Assembly (NCBI GenBank): GCA_963565915.1
Contig: OY751496.1
Coordinates: 1,364,001 to 1,428,000 of the forward strand
Length of the DNA stretch: 64,000 bases
From: Entoloma clypeatum
Taxonomy: Eukaryota; Basidiomycota; Agaricomycetes; Agaricales; Entolomataceae
Reading direction: 5' to 3'
In this document: piece by piece, positions 23,336-35,096 of the stretch
How positions within the stretch are numbered: position 1 is the first letter of the stretch
Layout: every line of letters starts with the position of its first letter
Notes under the pieces: generated by a model
Databases searched by the model: none
What the model was told of the DNA's origin: nothing
The model's input: only the letters and a program-made list of their open reading frames with translations
Program-made: the position numbers and the translations under genes

Positions 23336-25230
23336 TTACTTATCAGACCTACTGACTAGGTTGACTGCTTTGGATGGTACTCGATTCGAAGTGCAACATA
23401 GAAGGCATTGCTCGGGAAGCCATTGTCCACCTTCTCCGATGACTCGCTGCTCGTTGTAGGCCTAAAATAAGGTTAGAGGCCTGGAAAGATGGGTCACCGC
23501 CTGGGAAATTTATGTAGGGAAATCGGTACTTGCAGAGTATGACATTATGGCAATCATCCATCTAGGAATCCAAAGAAGGTGTTGAGTGCAATGAGACCCC
23601 GCGTTGAAGGTCGACTTACGCAAACGCCCCCGCTACTGCAATGGGTGCCGCGGTCGTCTGGATAACTATGGAGATGACCGTGATGACTTCATAACTGTGA
23701 CTCGGAGGAGGTTGGATGAAGAGTAAAGAAAGAACTCACAAAGGGTTCTGGATTTGTAGGTTAAATATATTCGATCGCACATATACATCAGGTACCCACA
23801 GAGAATAGAAGATGGTCCCATCCCGGACGAAGGCCGTGACAATCGGTGAATAAGATCGCATTTCCTTGAGAGTGGTGATTCGACGCCACCCAGCGCCATG
23901 CCGGAGTGTATTCGTGAACTCGTACAACATCAAGACAAAGAAAATCGCTGAATAGAATTGAACGATGAGCTCGAACAGGTAACAGAGAACCAACTGTGAA
24001 CAATGAAAATAGGAATCCTGCATCAGTGTAAGAACTAAGTACTAATCGACCACTCGAGGGAGGAGAAAGCGAACCCACCACGACACGATTACCCTACGAG
24101 GAGCTGGTTGTAGAACACATTCAAACCCAGGGGTAGACAGCGGCAAGACATAGGGGAATTTCGTCATGTACAGTATATACATCGAGACCATGACAAGGGA
24201 AACCTGCGGATGATCAACGTATTTCCTTGAATACAGAATGAGGTGGACACTGACTATGAACTGTGCTGATCGTATCGATAGGCAGTTTGTTTTGTTCGAG
24301 CCGGCACATTTCTCACCTAGTATCAACAAAACAAGAAATGCCAATACTAGGGACTTATCGTCAGTGCTGGCCAAGAAATGAAAAGGAAGACGAAAAACAA
24401 ACCTTTTTTGTTCCCTCCATAAAGGGCATTGATTCTAAGGCCCATAAGGACATCTACGACGGTTAACAAAATCACCCGTCCTCCACTGGAGAAGATAGTT
24501 TTCGTCAGAACCGGCAAGGCCAGACGGACAGTTAGTCCTACACTGAATAGTAAATAACATAAGCCTGGCACCTTTGCGGTGCATGAGAGAAATCAGCCAC
24601 GGTGAGAGATATCGTTGACCACATTCCAAACGTACATCTAGACGGACAATGTTGTCAGCTCATATGGGCATGAAAGGTCTTCATTACATACCGGAACCGT
24701 GAGCCCAAACCCATATGTCTCAACTGTCCCACAAAACAATTAAGTATCACGAATGAGCAGGTTCGAAGATGCGCACCAATCACCGTTCCTCTACCGCGAC
24801 GATGAATTCTTTGAGACAACGAAGTGACCCAAAAGAGTAGTGCTCACAACAACAGTGTTAACCCGTAATATCTGCAGATTATGTATAAACATTTCGGGAT
24901 TGACCATGGAGCACTGGAGTTCATGGATTAGTGACACATTGAAAGGAGTGTGGACGACATTGCCTCCAGATATAGGCAACCTAGGCAAGAAAGACAAGTT
25001 GCTTGAATGATCAAAAACATGCCTTTTGAAAAATGAGCTCACTTCTTCTGGGAACGAAAAGCAAATATCGTAGGCCAGAAAGGCGGCGGCAGATGCTTGA
25101 TTCATGTCGAATCAGAAATGGAGAACCGGCGGAATCACTGCCAAATTCAATGCTCACCTTGTGTATACTGGGCTTGTTGAAGCTGTTCCAAGTACTCTAT
25201 CACCTCCTCTGGATGGTCAGCGGAAATCAT
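23336..25230 (-). CDS. DUF6533-type multi-pass membrane protein, copy C
   Basis: The most complete of the three relatives. It starts MISADHPEEVIEYLEQLQQA at 25230 and continues ASAAAFLAYDICFSFPEE, VAYIW, SAPWSIPKCLYIICRYYGL, GGRVILLTVVDVLMGLRINA with LYGGNKK, YVDHPQVSLVMVSMYILYM, then an open exon ELIVQFYSAIFFVLMLYEF and FVRDGTIFYSL, ending AYNEQRVIGEGGQW and SNRVPSKAVNLVSRSDK at 23336. The pattern is about seven hydrophobic segments in a plasma- or endomembrane protein of unknown role, common in agaricomycetes. The second intron seems to have a GC donor (AG|gcaatg) and the last one also (TCT|gcaagt). It shares a 242 bp divergent promoter with SFM1. Confidence 0.65.
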
Positions 25231-25487
25231 TGCATTTACGAGGTTCCAGTCCTATGTATTGGTTTATATACGAGGTGTGGCGGGGTGAGACATACGACTC
25301 GGAAGAGATAAGATGAGATGAACGGCGATGTCAGGAAATCCTGACACCAGACTAGCAATGTCGACAATGCATTATCAAGAATGAATATGGCCACACGTTG
25401 TTCCAAGGACTGAGGGTGTGGCGATATCGGCGGAGAATTTCACATCAAATCACGCCTTTATTCCACGCCGCGATGAGATTCAACTAT
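23380..25487 (-). repeat. Inverted repeat, right arm (gene C plus promoter and SFM1 start)
   Basis: Counterpart of 20683-22795 in inverted orientation; see the left arm. This arm keeps the intact gene and the genuine SFM1 5' end, so it looks like the source. Confidence 0.8.
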
Positions 25488-26470
25488 GTGATAGGTAAGT
25501 TTCCCCCACCTCTTCCTAGTCCTCGAAAAGCCCACTGGTCTGCTCTAGAGCACATGGAGGAAGACGAAGACACATCTCGTTCCATTCCTCCATGGGTAGA
25601 GCTCGAGTACGCAGTACGTCCACGCGGCTTGCCTACATAGCACAAATCGCGAATTGCCCCACCTCAGCACATGCGCATGCTCGCTGGACACGATGCACAC
25701 ATCCGCTTCACACATCTCTCCAAATCTTCTACCGCCGCACTCACCGCTGCGTTTCAATCCGAATCCTCACCTGCAGATGAATCACAAGTACTGGCAGAGG
25801 TGACATGCTATGAATTCGGCGTGCAGGAGTTGATGAAGTCCGAGGCCGTCCACGTAGACAAGGTCTGTCTGCTCGATCCTAAAGCGGAAAAGCCACTCTG
25901 CCCTGAAGACGGCGACGGTCGGTTCGACCTCTTCTTGTTCGGAGTGAGTCTGCTCCCCGTCAACTGCACTTTGACCAATTCAAAGCGCTTATGAAGGGAA
26001 TTCTAGGTGAGTGAATCAGAAAACATATTTTTTTCCCTCCAAGCGTCGTCTCAAGAGAATTCGACCAAGGTGACGACCCACCTCGCGATCGCACCGCAGA
26101 ACTTCGTGTCCTCGGATTCCCCACCCGCCATCTGGGACATGTACAGATGACAACGGACACGGCGCTTGGTGTCACCAAATTGGTGGCCAATGACGGTATT
26201 CCGCTGGGCAACATTTCATACGTGGTATGTCCCATTCGTGCCTTGAACAATTTTGCACTTGACACGGAGATTTAGGACTTCCCTACAATCCGCTTCAACG
26301 CCAAAGAATCGGTAGAGATGCCATTCAGTACGTCAATTCACGAGTTCTTATCGATCTGACTGATATCATCGTCATCGACAGGATACATTGCCAAAGGGAC
26401 AGAACCATTACTACCTTTTGGAATGAAAGAGCTCCTCCACGAGGACCTCAACAAGGGCTTCGACTTTTAA
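25473..26470 (+). CDS. SFM1: SPOUT-family protein arginine methyltransferase, Sfm1-like
   Basis: In yeast Sfm1 methylates an arginine of ribosomal protein Rps3. Seven exons give a consistent frame of 222 residues: 25473-25494, 25549-25613, 25668-25943, 25997-26006, 26070-26224, 26276-26327, 26382-26470. The start MRFNYVIEHMEE matches the family opening; then PPWVELEYA, VCLLDPKAEKPLCPEDGDGR, FLFGGILGDDPPRDRT (family signature), LRVLGFPTRHLG, QMTTDTALGVTKLV, YVDFPTIRFNAKESVEMPFR and the end MKELLHEDLNKGFDF. The exon 25997-26006 is only 10 nt and supplies GIL plus one base of the signature. Length is close to the roughly 210-residue yeast protein. Confidence 0.92.
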
Positions 26471-26732
26471 CGTCGTCAAGTTGCACGATAGGAATGTTTG
26501 ATTTGCATTGGTGCGAGCATACAAGTGGTGATACAGATGGGTAGCAGTACAGGTCCGTGAAAGATTGGCAATGCTAGTAGAAGGGGTGGGGGGTAATGAG
26601 GGAGATATCTCCAAAACAGGCTGGTACATTAAATGAGGTAGAGCAACCGCAACGTAAATAGAAAGCAAGTCAACGTAGGCCCCTCGATAACATCTAAAAC
26701 TACAATGCGATGAAGTAAGTCATAAGAAAAAA

Positions 26733-29700
26733 TCATGATATGTGGATCGGAGGCACGGTCGGTCGTGCTGCGTCCAAAGGTTTAGCATCCCATGGTGCGG
26801 GTATCCTGGCCACGTCGGCCAGGTTCTGGTCAGCGCGCGCATCGTTCACCCGGTCACGGTCGTTCATGGACATCCGTGCTCGGCATCGGACAAGGCGAAG
26901 TTTGGTTCGCTTGATCCCTAGAAGAACAAACGTGTCAGCGACAGCTCATCATTCATTGAGAAGTGGACACGTACACGTCGCTATCGTCTCCCGGTCTTCG
27001 TCCATGAATGGATTCCCAGATTGCAAGAGATCGTCTTGCAGGGCGTACAGACACCACAGAGACTCTTCATAGAGCTTTTCGCATTCGTCAGGACTGGACG
27101 CTTGATCAAGGAGTTCCTTTCTGGCAGCTGTACGACTCTATGCACGATGAGGGACGTGTAATACAGTCATATCGCAAAAGAAGTCGACGTACAAGGAAGA
27201 GTGCACGGTCATAAACTAATTGATCAAGCCAGCTCTTGGGTCCATCGTATTGTACAGGAAGCCACGTCTTAACGAGCGCTGCACGATCATTGCATTTGAT
27301 GAAGTGATCTTTGAACCACGACAATGCTTGAAACAAGAACATCAGTGAAAGTACAGAATAGAAAAGAAAGGTGACATGCCAAGATCAAAGCCCTCGCTCA
27401 CAACAAAATTCCCATCTGGATGGCGCATCTTCATATGTTCCTGATGATTCCGCAACTTATCAATGCCCTTCTGCGAGAACGACATCAAGAGCATGTACAC
27501 CGCGACGCAGGTCACGGCATTGTACTCCGCTTCCATATCTGCAAGCTTTCGCCGACGCGCATGCTTGTCTTCTTCCCCTTCGCGCTGTGTGAACTTTGTA
27601 GGGTCCGGTAGAGGTTCTGCAATTGAAAACGCTCGGTTTCGATTTACGTTCAATGCAATGGAACATGGCGGACGTACTCTGCGGAACAGCCTTGACATAC
27701 TCGTACATCTCATCAGCCCAATGTGTCAGCACATCCGTCTTCTGCGCGAGCTCTTCGAGGTTCGCCAACAGCTCATCTTCCAGTGGGTCCCTCTCGCCCT
27801 CGTTCCCGAGTGCGATGATCGGCGGCCGTTTGGGAGACGCTGGGACGCTGCTGTCGCGCGTGGGCGACCCCCGCGAGTGCCCGGGAGAACCAAACAGCTT
27901 CTTCGTTGCCAGGCTGATGGCACGGTTGAGAGCGTTGGAAGCTGCACGCGACGCCATGCTCGAAGGGGACGAGGAGAGGGGGGGTGGTGCGTTGTTTGGA
28001 GGAGGTGGAAAGGTAGGCGGTATTGGGTATTCGTGTGTGTATTCATCAGTCGTGGGCGTTGGGGGTATCTTCCGGTCCTGAAGAGGGCACCGAGGCTCTG
28101 CTGTTATTTCTGCAAGTGGGAAGTTAAAAGAGGACAAGAGGGGGAGATGGGGACACAGATGGCTCACCGTCTACTGCACGAGTGAACTCTACAGCTCGTG
28201 TGTCACCAACAAGGACATACTCGCGCCGCAGAATGCCGTCTTCCTCTGTCTCCCCCGGAATAAAGGAGCCTTCCGTAGAAAGAGGTTTATTCGAGCGTTT
28301 CCGCCCTGCGGGAGGCAGGGAAATCTGTCTTGTCATATTGGAGGGGCCGGAAAACTTTTCCCCAGACCCATCGGCACTAACGAATATCAGCCGCTTTAAT
28401 CTCATGGGTAGAAAGCAACACTACCTTTGTGAAGGCAGAATTCCGTGCGTTGCCCCCGGACTTGCATCTCCATCCTTCGGCACACTACCAGATGGCCGCC
28501 TGAAATTGAACTTGCTCGGTGGTATCATCGCATTCGGATCCAAAACCTCTGGAGGAATCACACGATGATGTTCCGGCGTCGGTGGCCTCCCATTCCATGG
28601 CCTCTGATCATCCCCCCCGTCCTCGGTGACAGCCGAGCTCTGCATCGGGCTTGGAGCAGGCTCTTGCGGTCTCGGAAACTTAGATTTTGCAAGCGCAGTG
28701 CTTCCGAAGAAGTCCTCAAAGCTTGCTCGCTCTAAAGGGTTACGTTTTAGCAAGGCGCGAATGAGGTTCTTCACATCACTCGGGACTGGCAAGTCTTCGC
28801 TTCCGCCGCCACCTTTTGAGGAGGCTGGGGTAGGATCCTCGTCAGGAAACTTAATGCCCTTTGATTGTTCAATCTTCTTGAGGAGTTCTATGTGGTTGAG
28901 TGCACGGAATGGGGGCCGCCCGACGGCCATTTCATACAGGACTGCGCCGACGGACCAAAGGTCTGCTCTGGCATCGTATTTCTCGTATCTAAGAATCTCA
29001 GGAGCCATATACAGTCTGGGCGGAAAGTCTTAGTTCGTATATCTGTTGCAAGGACGAGTTTATAACGCACGGAGAGCCACATAGTGTTTCTGCCATCATG
29101 GCGTTAGGCAATGAACGCGCAAAACCAAAGTCCGCAACTTTGAGTATCGGCACGCCCAGTGGGTGACCGCGGACCAGCTCCTCGGGCGAAGCGGCATTGA
29201 GAAGGAGATTCTGATAAGCAGAGGTTCAGACATGTCGAAAAGATTATGGAGACCATGTATACCTGGGGCTTTATGTCTCGGTGAATGAGGTTACGATGTC
29301 GTAGAAATTTGAGAGCGCGCGCTACGGAGTAGAAGTCATCGGTTATACTGAATGCGGGGTATTTTGCTTACCTAGCTGTCGAAGGAAGCTGCGAACGACA
29401 ATCTCATCGAGACCACCTGTACGCGGATGTGGATAGTACTGTAGTGCAGCTCCTTGAGATGGGACGTATTCGAGCCCTTCTACGCGACCGCGTTTCTTGA
29501 TGTAATTAGTGAGATCTCCGCCGCCGCAGTATTCCATTATCAAGTATATGTGTCGTTCTGCGCGCTAGCAGGAAGAAGTGAGGGGGGTTCCAAATAAGGA
29601 TACTACGTGCCTTCTTACCACGATATCAATCAACTTGGTGATATGCCTGTGCGAGAGGGACTTGAGGATTTGAATCTCACTCTGAAGATTGTCAAAGAGC

Positions 29701-29946
29701 TTTGCGGTGAGGCTGTCGCGCTTGACCGTCTTTATGGCTACCTGCTTTCCAGTTCCCTGCGCGACGATTGGAGAAGAGGGTTGGGGAAAGTAGACAAGCG
29801 GAACCGACCTCGTGGTAGCCTTTGTAGACGACGGCAAAGCTTCCCTTGCCAATGTCGCTGACGATGACATAAGGTTTAACCTCATCATCCTCGCCCCATT
29901 TCTTCGCAGGGGTTTCGCGCCTGGGTGGAGGCTGCGTCGGTGGCAT
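26733..29946 (-). CDS. ATG1: Autophagy serine/threonine kinase Atg1 (ULK)
   Basis: Initiates autophagosome formation downstream of TOR. N-terminal kinase: glycine loop [28 protein letters not shown] (catalytic Lys), [20 protein letters not shown] (hinge), [43 protein letters not shown] long Pro/Ser-rich linker follows ([19 protein letters not shown]), then the C-terminal tandem-MIT region ([60 protein letters not shown]) that binds Atg13. Start taken at [17 protein letters not shown] (29946); an open frame extends upstream to 30111. TGA at 26733-26735. Converges on SFM1 with 262 bp between stops. Confidence 0.95.
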
Positions 29947-30402
29947 GGCCGAAGCCAGTTGCTCAGTCGCGGTCGTATATCTAGATACGATAAAGGGGTG
30001 AGCAGATCGAAGCTGGTGGTTGAAGAGTCGGAAGGTAGGGGTGGACAAGGGAGGTGGTATATGGAAGTGAGGAGGAGGTGGGAGGTGGAAGAAGACGGCC
30101 GTGGTGGGCACGACAGCCGATGGTGACTAGTTGGCTGTTCGGTCCGTTACCCAAGTAAGGAAGACTCCGTAACATATGCTGACAAAGCGCTCTCATATCC
30201 CCCCGCTCGACACGGATCATGATGTGTAAGCACTCGCATTACATGGCAGGACATCGTTGATTTTTCGCAGTGTCGCAGACCCGCGGCAGTCCCAACGCCT
30301 GCAAGAATGCCTCGCTCCGTAGATGTACGTTCTCCGAGATGGTAATATATTTTCCAAGGCACGTTATTTCCTACCAGTCGAAGTCAGTCACCGCTCTGTC
30401 AT
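29947..30402. other. ATG1 upstream region
   Basis: About 455 bp between the ATG1 start and the 3' end of the broken ERG20 copy. No other gene is seen; it should carry the ATG1 promoter and 5' UTR. Confidence 0.5.
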
Positions 30403-32380
30403 CTAATTGCTTTGACCATGGATCTTTTCCAGGATACTTCTGAAGAGTTCTCTTTTCAACCCATAATGTGCTTCCACTTTCTCGCCCCTGTCATCCACAA
30501 TGACGCCCTCCTCAGGGATAGTGATCAACTCGTTGAGCTGCTTGTGCACCTTTTCCTCATAATCGGCGTACACGTTGCGCAAACCAACGGCCTCGTATAC
30601 CTCCTTAACACGCCATTCGCACAACCGGCCTCCTTCTTCCTGGCCTTCAACTTCCTCGTCATGGTCGGCACCCTTGGCACCTTTCTCGATGTCGCCCTTT
30701 CTACCATAATTCCGGTCGAGAACTATACGCTGCTCAGGCGTGCATAGGCTTAGGACAGTGTTGATGCCCCAAGAACACTTGTTATCCACAATATCCGTCC
30801 CGATCTTTCCTAGCACCTCTGCAGGAACCGCGAAGTCGAGAAAGTCATCTTGGATTTGGAAATATTCACCCATTGGGATGAGGGTGGAGAGGGCGAGGTC
30901 GTAAGGGCGGATGATTTCCGACTTTTGGTCGACTTTGATCGTGTATGACTCAGGTATGTTGCACATATGCATCGCAGCGCAGACAGGGAGGTGGAATGAG
31001 TAATATGCTGTCTTGTATGTCACAATGACACGGTGTCTGGGACGGCAGATGGCAAGTGTGAGTCATCCTCATCTCAGTTTTAGAAGAAAGCCTGAGCCTT
31101 ACCGTTCAAGCGAGAAACGATTCAGATCCACAACCCCTTCGGGGGCTGTGATAAGATCCACCAGCTGTCCTAGTTGGGTGTTGTATGTGCAGTCGGAGAA
31201 TAAATTCTATGAGATCAAGGTAACACAAGTCGCCGCGGAAGTGCCCCTTGAGAAGTTCGAAGATTGCCCCTCCGATCATGAATGAGTCATTGATCGCCAT
31301 GTTTTCAAAGAGAGGGCGCTTTTTCGGAGCAGACGCGGTCACCAAGGGCGCGGGCGCGAGGTACCAGCACAGTTGACCGCGACGGGTGATCGACGAGTCC
31401 ATCATACTAACATCAGCCCACACATCGGTCAGGCCACCTTTCGGTCAGTCACAGTATGTCACACTCCCGAAAAGGTCAAAATTCGAATTCCGCAGTGCCC
31501 AAACGACGCAAGCTTTGGCGCAACGACAACCAAGTATTCGATTCGCGGCTATGTCTGTACATTACTAGATTAGAATGGTGATATAACGGAGAATATATAG
31601 ATATGGATTATATAGTTGATAGAATGCAAGGCAGCTTGCTGAATTACGAGGGGGTCAATTTGGCTGATGGAAATTATAAGGCTGTCGGAACTGTGCAATA
31701 GCAACATGGGTTAATCGACGCAACACACTCAGGATCTGTTTCAAGCTCCGATGCGGCATCTGTCGGCCAGCGTGACAAGTGGCCTCAATTCGACCTCGTT
31801 GGAGGCTCTGTTCTAGACACAAATTACATGCAGAATGGACTAAAGGAATGTACTTTAGGCCATAGAAAAAGTTTGAGCTTACTTTACCCTAGTTTGAGGG
31901 AGATATTGGAGGTGACCGAAAGGTGGCCCTGACCGATGTGTGGGCTGATGTTAGTATCGTCCGAGACGAGAGAATATGCGCGGAGCTAGTTTCAGGGACC
32001 GATGAACTTACAACGATATTGTATCGTTCATCGAAAACGAGACTCACCAACTCCATACACCAGCCCAGAACTGCCGCTTTGAGGTACTCCTCTTCCGTCA
32101 GAGCTCGGCCTTTAAGGATTTCCACACTATCGACCACGGACAGGCCGCGATTGAGCTTACCACCTGGCACATTATACTCCAGGCTCTGAAAAGAGAGAAG
32201 TAATTAGGGCTGGTTGTCCACACTTTCAAAATTGGGAAGGTAAGTCATACGAACCTGGCGGTACCATTCAAGGGCTTCGGCTGGAATTCCTTTTTTCCTG
32301 CAGCTCCCCAACAACTCATCCCGGACGATGTGAAAGACAGCCTCGAACCTGGCTTTTCGTGCAGCTTTGGTGGCCGTCAT
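30403..32380 (-). pseudogene. Farnesyl diphosphate synthase copy broken by MITE and frameshift
   Basis: Second copy of the ERG20 gene at 46125-47558. It starts MTATKAARKARFEAVFHIVR at 32380 and keeps the exon order of the intact gene: [91 protein letters not shown] (second Asp-rich motif) and [12 protein letters not shown]. Two lesions: a 548 bp MITE (31407-31954) sits inside the exon within the first Asp-rich motif DDMMD, between its two leading aspartates and MMD; and one extra T at about 31201-31207 (gaatttattc against gaactattc in the intact copy) shifts the frame after DLIE. Compared with the intact protein a residue is also lost in NELITIPEEG. Not expected to give an active enzyme. Confidence 0.88.
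31405..31956 (+). mobile_element. 548 bp MITE with TA target duplication, copy 1
   Basis: Element 31407-31954, flanked by TA on both sides (31405-31406, 31955-31956); removing it and one TA restores the host exon. The terminal inverted repeats are about 40 bp, starting CTAACATCAGCCCACACATC and continuing GGTCAGG(G)CCACCTTTCGGTCA, with one base more at one end. There is no long open frame and no transposase, so it is non-autonomous. TA targeting suggests mobilisation by a Tc1/mariner-like transposase located elsewhere; that assignment is inference. The matching copy is at 63363-63910. Confidence 0.92.
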
Positions 32381-33230
32381 ATCGGCTGTTAAGAGTCACT
32401 AATGGGACGGAGCTCTAACATCTGGACCTAGACAACCTGTCATGTAACTGCATGATGGATGGACAAACGGTATGTTGAAGGGAGAAACAGGCAAACCTGA
32501 TCAATCAGCGCTCAACTGCCGACTCGGAGTCGGAGATTTTGAACGCTTAATTATCCGGTAAGATCGCTGTTCTACCACTATTTTTCTTCCTATCCCTGAT
32601 CATCATGGTGAAATACTGGTTGGTCAACTTGATTCTTTTGCAGCAAGGGTCTCCGTGAGTAGGGCTTCCGCGTCGGAATGTTGACCATCTACACACAACA
32701 CAAATACAAGGTGGTATGGACTGACCGGACAAAACGGTGTGTGAAGGAAAAATGGCATGAGAAAGGCAAGCAGCTGACCGCATTACAGCTTTTTCACAGC
32801 GGAGACGAATCCTGGAACACGCGTGCAGTTGACAGGCCTTGTGTACCTTGTGTACAAGCTCCCTGAGGTCTCAACCGTACAAGCTGCTCACAGCCATCTT
32901 CTACAACAACCATGAACTTTGAACTTCTCAGGGAATCCCATTGTCGTGGACAAACGGAAAGCCTGCTTTTCGTGGGCATTTTTGTTGTTTCAAGACATTG
33001 CCGTTAACTCGGACACCGACTCAGGATCGATAGTTGTCTTTCCATGAACCTGCTCATGCAGGCCCGTATGATCGGACTTCAATCAAGTTAGGTCTAGCTC
33101 AAATCCCTCTGCGTCAGGAACAAGGACCGAGCCAAGAGTGCCATGTCCATGTTGAAGAGTAAATAGCCAACCCGGCTGCTCACAGGTTGTCCAACCCCCC
33201 TTCAAAGTCCGTTTCCTCCTCATCACGGCT
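32381..33230. other. Intergenic region upstream of the HsbA-like gene
   Basis: About 850 bp with only short frames. It includes the former promoter of the broken ERG20 copy and the promoter of the HsbA-like gene. No RNA gene or repeat recognised. Confidence 0.4.
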
Positions 33231-33992
33231 ATGAACATTGCATTGAATCTTGGTGCTCTCGCCTTCGCGGGATTCGCTACTCCCGGCTTTACGGCGACAG
33301 CCACGACCTCCGCTTCAGCCGATATTGAAGCGAGTATCACGGCCATAATTACCCATGTCAACGTTCTCGGCTCTGCGACAACCTCCTTCGCAAGTCAGGG
33401 AAATGGCGGGAGTTTGACTGCAGCTTTGGTGCAATTAGCTGCTTTATCGGATGGAAAACCTCCCTGATACCAATTTCACAGAGCATCTATAGTGGCGCTC
33501 ACACTTTGATCGCGACTATCAACAGTGCGACGGATATTGCCAAGGTATATAATACATGGATTCCGTTTGTATCACTGTGATAACAAGTATCAAAATATCC
33601 AGGCTATCCCCTTTGGTTCGATATCTGACGATACCGGATTAGCTATTTTCAACCGGTTCTCAGTCCTCGAACCACTCGTTGGACAGAGTCTCGAGGACCT
33701 CAAAGTTTCGAAAACCGCCTTCAATGCCCTTTTGCCTGGACCTCTTGCGGCTCTTGGGAACCCGCAGTACATAATCAGCGGTACCCTCCTGGCTCTGAGA
33801 GCGAGCTTTGTGAACTTTAAGCTCGCGGTACTTGCTGTTACTCCCGTGATTCAAATTTCTCTCCTATAGGTCTGGTATGTTGATATTCACCCTGTGTCGT
33901 TTCTCCAGATTACTATTCTGGATCAAGTGAGGGCGCTTCCAGAAAGGATGGAGGCAACACTCGACGCCGCGATCGCGTTTTACAGCTCTTGA
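33231..33992 (+). CDS. HsbA-like secreted hydrophobic-surface-binding protein
   Basis: Starts MNIALNLGALAFAGFATPGF, a signal peptide. The mature part is helical and Ala/Thr/Leu-rich: ADIEASITAIITHVNVLGSA, NGGSLTAAL, SIYSGAHTLIATINSATDIA, FNRFSVLEPLVGQSLEDLKV, NALLPGPLAALGNPQYI and the end LDQVRALPERMEATLDAAIA with FYSS, TGA at 33990-33992. The spacing of these helices fits the HsbA family (PF12296), whose founding member binds hydrophobic surfaces and recruits cutinase-type enzymes. Introns follow LTAAL and DIAK and lie near FKLA; the last one could be spliced in two ways. Cell-surface or secreted location is inferred from the signal peptide. Confidence 0.65.
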
Positions 33993-34294
33993 TATCGTAT
34001 AGGTAGTATAGCGGAGTCCTTCTAACCCAAGTTTCTTCCGAATGCCTAGTCATATATTGCCTTGCTATGAGGATCTCAATTGTGTCGGTCCACACCTAGC
34101 ATCGAGTTCCATCTCAAAAAATATGCATCGAGCCAACATCTACATAGGTTACTTTGAGATAACCTCGGTAACCACCGAAGAACTGTACATGACCATACGC
34201 GCCGCATATCGGCACGAAAACCTTATGTGTCCCATCAATTAAGGGTCCAGCGTCCAAAGTTCATCCAACACCCCTCAAGATTATCCCCACAAAA

Positions 34295-35096
34295 TGGCAC
34301 CAGCACAACGCGGTACGCACTTCATAATCGCCCAGTCCACAACTGTCCCAATACTCAAGGATTCCCTCTCCCAAAATTACATTTCCCCCTTCGATCTTGA
34401 CCTTGCCTCAAAACTTCACTGATTACTCAAACCCACCCGCGGATTCACAGGCGGAGGAGCCTCCGGAACCAAATTTCGCCTCACCCTCGGTCTGCCCGTC
34501 GGCGCCGTCCTGAACTGCGCAGACAACAGCGGCGCCAAATCGCTCTACATCATCGAGCCGTTCGGATTCGGCGCTCGTCTCAACAGGTTGCCAGATGCGG
34601 GTGTGGGCGACATGGTCGTTGCCAGTGTGAAGAAGGGAAAGCCCGAGTTGAGGAAGAAGAGTGAGATTTCCTTTATTTTTTTTTTCTTCACATTTCTTTT
34701 CTGGTGGGGAGAGGGGAATCTCTTGAATTTTTGGGCGGAAGGATTGAAAGAAGAATGATGTTGATGTTGGATCTTTTTGTTCAGCTATGCCCGTGGTTGT
34801 CGTCCGTCAGCGCAAAGCATGGCGCCGGAGAGATGGTGTTTTCCTCTACTTTGAGGTGCGTTGATCTGTTTATGTCAAGCAGACCAGTTCTCGATGTCAT
34901 GTAATCACTAGGACAACGCCGGCGTCATTGTGAACCCCAAGGGAGAGATGAAGGGATCAGCCATCACTGGCCCCGTAGCAAAAGAATGCGTGCGTTTGCA
35001 ATCTGCACCTAACTTTCCCTTCCATAATAACCCATTACGTCTATGCAGGCGGATCTGTGGCCACGTATCGCCTCAAACGCTGGCACGGTGGTTTGA
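34295..35096 (+). CDS. RPL23: 60S ribosomal protein L23 (uL14)
   Basis: Large-subunit ribosomal protein. Five exons (34295-34313, 34451-34660, 34785-34855, 34912-34989, 35049-35096) sum to 426 nt, 141 residues, the usual size. It reads [97 protein letters not shown] and ends [13 protein letters not shown]. The short first exon followed by a long first intron (about 137 bp) is typical of ribosomal protein genes. Confidence 0.96.

Noticed and set aside
27463..28185. A 240-codon plus-strand open frame
   Set aside because: It lies antisense to the conserved ATG1 linker and MIT region and has no domain; a shadow frame in GC-rich coding DNA.
31407..31954. The MITE acting as a cleanly spliced intron in the ERG20 copy
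   Set aside because: There is an AG at one end, but no GT (or GC) donor at the exon-element junction on the coding strand, and the copy also has a separate frameshift.
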